From contig JBBBDQ010001684.1 of the NCBI GenBank assembly GCA_037127315.1, positions 5,458,501-5,522,500 on the forward strand: a DNA stretch of 64,000 bases, given 5' to 3'. The notes below the pieces were generated by a model that saw only the letters and a program-made list of their open reading frames with translations, did no database searches and was not told the origin of the DNA. Numbering within the stretch: position 1 is the stretch's first letter; each line of letters begins with the position of its first letter. Shown here piece by piece: positions 59,345 through 64,000 of this stretch. This DNA is from Ascarosepion bandense (lineage: Eukaryota; Mollusca; Cephalopoda; Sepiida; Sepiidae). The translations under genes and the position numbers were made by a program.

Positions 59345-59849
59345 GGTGGAAAAGAATAGAAAGCCTCTTTTCTTATATTTGGCGAGTTGTGTGTGGAATG
59401 TTGGTGGGGGTTATCGATAAGCGAATAAGTTTTGAAAATTGTCCGTTAGAATTTTGAAAAAGTAGGGTGGGTAGGGAATATAGTTGATTAATGAAAGTGT
59501 CGGGAATTTTGTAGACATACTTAACATTAGAAGATGGGGTATATGTTTTATGGCCGCATGGCTAGACTTTTTTGTTTAGGTTTATTAGAGGGGGAGAGTA
59601 AGGGAGTGTAAAGGGTGGGGAGAGATGGGATTGGACTTATCTTTAATGTTTATTTGTACAACTATAGAATGTTTTTGTATTTAAACACAGTTTTTATAAT
59701 AAATCTACTTTTGTATATTTAACCTTAATTTTGAATTTAGGAAATCACGTGTTTGTATAAAACTTTACATTAGATCACAATTTGTGGTGTGTAATAGGTA
59801 AAAGTTGGTGTAAAAGTGTGGTTAGTACCATAAAGGTTTAGCGTCTCTG
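59345..59849. other. Probable Penelope terminal region, no coding
   Basis: Unique in the window. It adjoins the hammerhead and may be the element's terminal (pLTR) region. G-rich on the plus strand at 59580-59630. No open frame of note. Confidence 0.3.
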
Positions 59850-59944
59850 ATTATAACTCCAATCACGGTGGTAAGGTTAACAACGTACATTAAGTCAAAA
59901 ATAGGTTCAAGAGAAAAGAGTAAACATAAGCTTGGCTTACTAAT

Positions 59945-59979
<35 letters not shown>

Positions 59980-60071
59980 TGTCCTTAGCTGGACCGAAGC
60001 GACGGGAATGATTAACTCACAGTTAATATACTGGTAAGAAGTGTCCATAGTTAAGTGGGTAACACCGCACA
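59850..60071 (-). repeat. Putative 3' LTR of Ty3/Gypsy element
   Basis: On the minus strand, GGAAGGGGGTC (purine tract, about 60073-60083) is followed by TGTGCGGTGTTACCC at 60071 downward. A (GACA)n run at 59946-59978 lies inside. The outer end is not certain, as the partner LTR is outside the window. Confidence 0.5.
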
Positions 60072-60900
60072 AGACCCCCTTCCAAGTGCTTTTTCTCCGA
60101 AAAGCTGTTTAATATTTCATGTTTTGGATCGACGATCAAAGAATCCGTAAATTTTCTTTTTCTAATTTCGGGTGAAGCTTGGGGTGCCTCGAGATCGAAA
60201 CTCTCAAAGATGGTGTCTATCGGTTCTTCAGTGGTCGGTGGAAATTCATTAATTTCGGTTGTCCGAGATTTCCTCAATTGGTTCTGATGGCGCTTGGGTG
60301 TATTATTAGGGCCTTGAATTATATATACGAGATCTACCACTCTCTGCCTACTTCCGAAAGCGTCATGTTGTTCTTATAGATTTTGAACAATACTTTCTCA
60401 CCGCAGGAATAACGTTTTCTGGGGAGCGTAACCGTTTTTTTTAATTTTGCCTGCTTTGGAATGAGCTTATCAAATACTGATCTTATCCTTCTTGCGATTA
60501 TCGTTTCTGCAGGTGAAAGACCCGTTGGCGTATTTTGGTTTGGTGTGATTCTATACATCTGCAAAAACTATTGCAGCGCATTACCAGTCGGTGTGCCCTG
60601 CGCTTTTTTAAGTGCCCGTTTTAAAGTGTCCACGAATCTCTTCGCCTGCCCGTTAGACCTCGGGTGATATGGCGGGGTGGTAATGTGTTTTACCTGCAAC
60701 GTTTCGCAGAACTCTTTAAATTCACCAGACGTGAACTGTGTTCCGTTATCCGTCACCACGCAATCCACTACGCCAAAACTTGCGAACAATTCGTGAAGGA
60801 AAGCTATCTTTCACACCGTTGTGGGTTTTCTGCATCTAAGAACTTCCGGCTTTTAGTGTGGCTGCCGACGACTATAAGATAATAATGGTCTTCAAATCGA
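60023..60900 (-). pseudogene. Gypsy integrase with catalytic glutamate replaced by lysine
   Basis: WQRIHVD near 60890-60910 supplies the first catalytic Asp. VVTDNGTQFTS (60740-60760) supplies the second. The third block reads YHPRSNGQAKRFV, where the family has GQAERFV, so the catalytic Glu is Lys (AAG, near 60640). The C-terminal piece YRITPNQNTPTGLSPAE (60500-60564) and a tail frame to 60023 follow, in different frames. A relic of the H2C2 zinc-binding domain (CEGC) lies near 60985. Not active. Confidence 0.88.
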
Positions 60901-61439
60901 CGTGAATTCTCTGCCACGGCTTGTCAGTCTTCAGTCACGTTTTTGCACATAGCTGGTGGAGCTTTAACTTCAAACGCGCACCCTTCGCATGCCCAATCAT
61001 GTCACCTATATCTCTGTCCATATTTGGTCAGTAGACGTAACAACGTTTGAGACGTTCGTTTTGTACCGTTTTCCGGGATGTCCCATATGAAAGTCCCGCG
61101 GGATCTTCTTTTGCAAATTTGCGAAAAAACCTCAGGCACTCTCGAGTCTTTATTGTAAATTTTGTTCTTGGTAGTACGGATAAATTCGTCTCTTAGAGTC
61201 TCTCATTTGAAGTCTGATAGTGTTACTGGAAGCTCTCTCACGGTGTTCATGTTCTTGATTTCACAGTTCGTTCTTACGTCGCGATTATCGAGTCTTCGAA
61301 TATTTCTTTGTTTTTTTTGGAACGAGTCTAGACGAACCGTCAGCGTGGCAGGTGTTCTTGTTCTTGGAGGACAGGTACTAAATCTTAAAATTATAGTTCA
61401 GCAATATTGTACTCCACCGTATAACTCTGTTCGTGGTGT

Positions 61440-62640
61440 AGACCGGTAATCCCTTCTTAGATCAGTGTATAGTCAGCAGCGGTTTGTAGTCAGTCTATAA
61501 CGTAAAACATCTGCCGTATAAATATCTGTGAAACTTGGTAACGGCGAAGATTATGCTTAGCACTTCCTTTTCGATCTGCGAATATTGCTTTTCCACAGGT
61601 AGAAAGTTCAAGACGCATGCGCGACGGGTTTCCTTGTTCCATCCGGATGTTTGTGTAAAATGCAGGCGCCAATGCCATAAGAACCGGCATCTCTTGATAC
61701 TATGATGTCTAACTTTGGGTCATAGTGAGTGAGAGAAAGGTCTGAAGTGAGTGTTTTCTTTATTTTTTCGAATGCAGATTGGCATTCCGGTGTCCATTCC
61801 CAGGTTTTGTCTTTCTTTAGTAGTTCGTTTAAGGGAGCTCACAAGTTGTGCATGTTTTTAATGAACACCTGGTAAAAATTTGCTAAGCCTAGAAAGCATT
61901 GTAGTGCTTGCACGTTATTCGGGACCGGCATGGCCTTGATTGCCGTAGCCCTGTCTGAATGATATGCCCCAACATTTTTATTTGCGTCAAATAAAATCAC
62001 ATTTAGCCTCCTTGACTTTCAAGCCGTATTCTTGAAGTTTGTCAAATACGCTTAGTACGTACTCCGGATGGTCTTTCAGCGATTTGCTAGTAATTAGAAT
62101 ATCATCAAGATATGAAGTTGCGACATCAAGGTCGCCCAGTATGGTATTTATAACCCGCTGAAAGACAGGAGGCGCGACCTTATTTCACAAATCAATCCAT
62201 TGAATTTATACAAACCTCTATGTGTATTTATACAAAGAAGTTTGGAACAGTTCTCCTAAACTGGATTTGTAAATATGCATCCGATAAGTCAATTTTAGAA
62301 AAAAAATTGCCACCGTTTAATTTATTAAATATCTTTTCGGGGCTAGGGAGAGGATAGTGGCAGACTTTTAGTGCAGCGTTTAATACCGTAGAAAAATCAG
62401 CAAATACTCTGATTTAGTTTGATTTTATATTTACGTATACTGTTGGTGCAGCCCACACACTGAAATCTATTGTAGACAGGATACCTGCATCTTCTAGTCT
62501 GTCTAACTCTTCATTGATTTGGTTCCGCAAACGGAACGTTCCTTTTGTTTTTAAAAACGGGCTGAGGGTTATCTTTTAACTCGAATTGTGCTTTTATCTT
62601 AGTAAATTTTCCTAAACCGCCTGAAAACATATCAGGGAAT
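61440..62640 (-). pseudogene. Gypsy RT and RNase H, broken
   Basis: The RT active site SYLDDILITSKSLKDHP is encoded near 62060-62120, followed by EYGLKVKEAKCDF. A degraded RNase H follows with HYDPKLDIIVSRDAGSYGIGA (61680-61740) and a KQYSQIEKEVLSIIFAVTKF-like stretch in a shifted frame (61530-61600). Multiple stops. Confidence 0.82.
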
Positions 62641-62687
62641 TTTTGCTTGAGCTCCTGTTTCAGTTCCTCGATGTTGGAGGTTGTACT

Positions 62688-63014
62688 TTATATTTTACGA
62701 CAAAACATACTTATTTGAGAGTCCCACAGATTGAACTTTTCAATCCAATCTGTTCCAAATAAGTTTTCTGTACTTTTCATAACATAAGCTTTTAATTTTT
62801 TCGTTATTCTATTTAATGTTACAGCGAAATATACTTCACGGAAAATATAAATTTTATCACCTGTTACAGAACGTGCTGTTTTCTTTTTTCTTAATAAAGT
62901 TGGCTTTTTCAGCCGCCTCCAGGTATGCAAATTAATAACCGTAAGGTCAGACCCAGAGTCGAGATGTAATTTTATCGTTTTGTTAAATATTTGCACAATT
63001 ATGTATTTACGCAA
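62688..63014 (-). pseudogene. Gypsy aspartic protease
   Basis: Contains LHLDSGSDLTVIN with the DSG catalytic triad of retropepsins (unusual only in Ser for Thr, which is common), and ends ENLFGTDWIEKFNLWD, the usual start of the protease-RT linker in Gypsy elements. This 108-codon frame is the best preserved domain of the element. Confidence 0.85.
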
Positions 63015-63059
63015 TTTTCTATCTTCTTCATCGCTTGACTGCGTCTGCTTAATTCTATT

Positions 63060-63150
63060 TTTTGGTCATCTAAATTTTTTAACAAACTAGCAGCATGTTG
63101 TTACATGGCCACCTTTACCACAATTTTGACAGGTTTTCTTCTTTTTGGAC
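63060..63150 (-). pseudogene. Gypsy gag CCHC zinc knuckle
   Basis: KKTCQNCGKGGHVTTCC fits C-x2-C-x4-H-x4-C, the nucleic-acid binding knuckle at the end of gag. A stop follows directly. Confidence 0.8.
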
Positions 63151-63261
63151 GGATAAAACCACATCCAGTGTAGGTTTCCGCAGATATAAAACGGACCTGG
63201 TGGTGAATTTTCTTGTCTATTCGTAGTATGCTTGTCACGATAATTTGGTCACATATATTTC

Positions 63262-63375
63262 CCTTTTTTTTTTAATCATATCACCCCGAGCAAGGCGGTA
63301 ACGCCACTGATGCGTAGGGGGCTACGTAAGAGTGAAAAGATTGGAAAAGAGAAAGCCATAAACCACATCCTAAAC
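63262..63375 (-). mobile_element. LINE 3' end nested in Gypsy gag
   Basis: T run at 63265-63275, then 'aatcatatcaccccgagcaaggcggtaacgccactgatgcg', the reverse complement of the CR1/Jockey LINE 3' end seen at 30390-30440. The left boundary is clear, the right one approximate. Gag-like coding resumes near 63400. Confidence 0.8.
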
Positions 63376-63395
63376 AGGGAACAAGGGATGAGCCT

Positions 63396-64000
63396 CTACA
63401 CCTGTTCAATAGACGTGGGTGGAGTATGAACCGGGCGATAGTTTCGTCTATCTGCTCCAATTTCCGGGGAGTAGTATTTTGGTCTGCTCTTAATTTTTTT
63501 GATATGAGCGACACCCGACTCCTGGATATTTCTAGAGTCAAATTTTACGAATACAACCCTCTGGCAGTCCTTTGCCAATTTTTGTAGACCCGGCTCATTC
63601 TCTAATTTTGTCAGCACTCGGCGTCTAATTTCAGTGTCTCCAGCTGAGATAAAACCCTGGGCAAAAATCAAACATTTGAAGTCGTCAGCAGATAATTCTG
63701 CTAATTTAAAGTCATTACATCATTTATTTACTGTAGCCGCAAATGTCAGATAATCCTGCTGATTCTCCTTGAATAGATTTAAGCACTTCCATCTTTTATG
63801 GAAGAGAGACATGTTAGGCCCAAATAGTTCCGACGGTAACTTAACTCTTTCTGAGAAATCTAAGTCCGTTGTTTTTTTGGGGAGGATAAAGTCAATGAAC
63901 CTACTGTGTTCTGCGGTACCCAATTTTCTTAGTAATAGTCGCACGTTTTTTGAATTTGATCATTCTTTGCAATAAACGTTCAATAAATCTTAGTATCGCC
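63396..64000 (-). pseudogene. Gypsy gag, partial
   Basis: GTAEHSRFIDFILPKKTTDLDFSE and FHKRWKCLNLFKENQQDYLTFAATVNK (63720-63944) continue as DFKCLIFAQGFISAGDTEIRRRV (63600-63671 region) after one in-frame TGA near 63716. These match gag proteins of K02A2.6-like Gypsy elements as I remember them. The N-terminus lies beyond the window. Confidence 0.78.

Larger units (their letters stand above)
59850..64000 (-). mobile_element. Ty3/Gypsy LTR retrotransposon, degenerate, 5' end outside window
   Basis: Reading down the minus strand: gag, CCHC zinc knuckle, aspartic protease, RT, RNase H, integrase, then LTR. The pol order protease-RT-RNase H-integrase is diagnostic of Ty3/Gypsy. Stops and frameshifts occur in every domain and a LINE 3' end is inserted in the gag/zinc-knuckle region. 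It is a dead, nested copy. Confidence 0.9.

Noticed and set aside
59890..60072. 60-codon frame with CLSVCLSVCLS repeats
   Set aside because: Translation of the (GACA)n tract inside the putative LTR.

Overview
This window is AT-rich animal nuclear DNA. It has intron-split genes with GT/AG splice sites, long (AT)n, (CA)n and (GA)n microsatellites, and a dense layer of decayed retroelements: RTE-type and CR1/Jockey-type LINEs, Penelope-like elements, a Ty3/Gypsy element and one hAT transposon. The element mix and the style of the LINE protein fragments recall cephalopod molluscs such as octopus. That assignment is inference from memory of such repeats and was not tested.

The backbone is a tandem segmental duplication carrying a family of small, secreted, cysteine-rich peptide genes that I do not recognise. 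Three copies are visible (A about 20.7-25.1 kb, B about 42.7-47.3 kb, C about 54.1-59.2 kb). The 3' end of a fourth lies at the left edge (unit 0, final exon at 1729-1859). A dead 5' copy lies at 12.0-13.0 kb. Each copy has a TATA-type promoter and a short non-coding exon 1. Exon 2 encodes a signal peptide and five mature cysteines. A 36-nt micro-exon adds a sixth cysteine, and a 24-nt micro-exon follows. About 2.4-3 kb further on lies a 131-nt exon ('Y') coding 42 residues with three invariant cysteines. All coding junctions are in the same phase (phase 2), so exons can be joined or skipped without shifting the frame. The signal peptide is nearly invariant and the mature parts differ at many residues: fast-evolving cargo behind a fixed secretion signal, in a layout resembling schistosome micro-exon genes (MEGs). 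Function is unknown.

Layout: 1-8.9 kb, unit 0 remainder (RTE piece, exon Y, LINE pieces, a triplicated block, a hammerhead-like motif). 9.1-12.0 kb, CR1/Jockey LINE on the minus strand plus a pair of direct repeats. 12.0-13.0 kb, dead promoter copy. 13.0-19.5 kb, block P1 (RTE, restriction-endonuclease-type LINE, foldback, Penelope RT). 19.5-34.4 kb, unit A, with private hAT and LINE insertions. 34.4-41.6 kb, block P2, a second copy of P1. 41.6-53.9 kb, unit B. 53.9-59.2 kb, unit C, directly behind B without a P block and carrying a private LTR-like insertion. 59.28-59.35 kb, a well-formed hammerhead ribozyme on the minus strand. About 59.85-64.0 kb, a degenerate Ty3/Gypsy element on the minus strand whose 5' end lies beyond the window.

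No rRNA, CRISPR array, bacterial operon or intact tRNA gene was seen. Nearly all long open frames outside the peptide family are transposon remnants or microsatellite translations.
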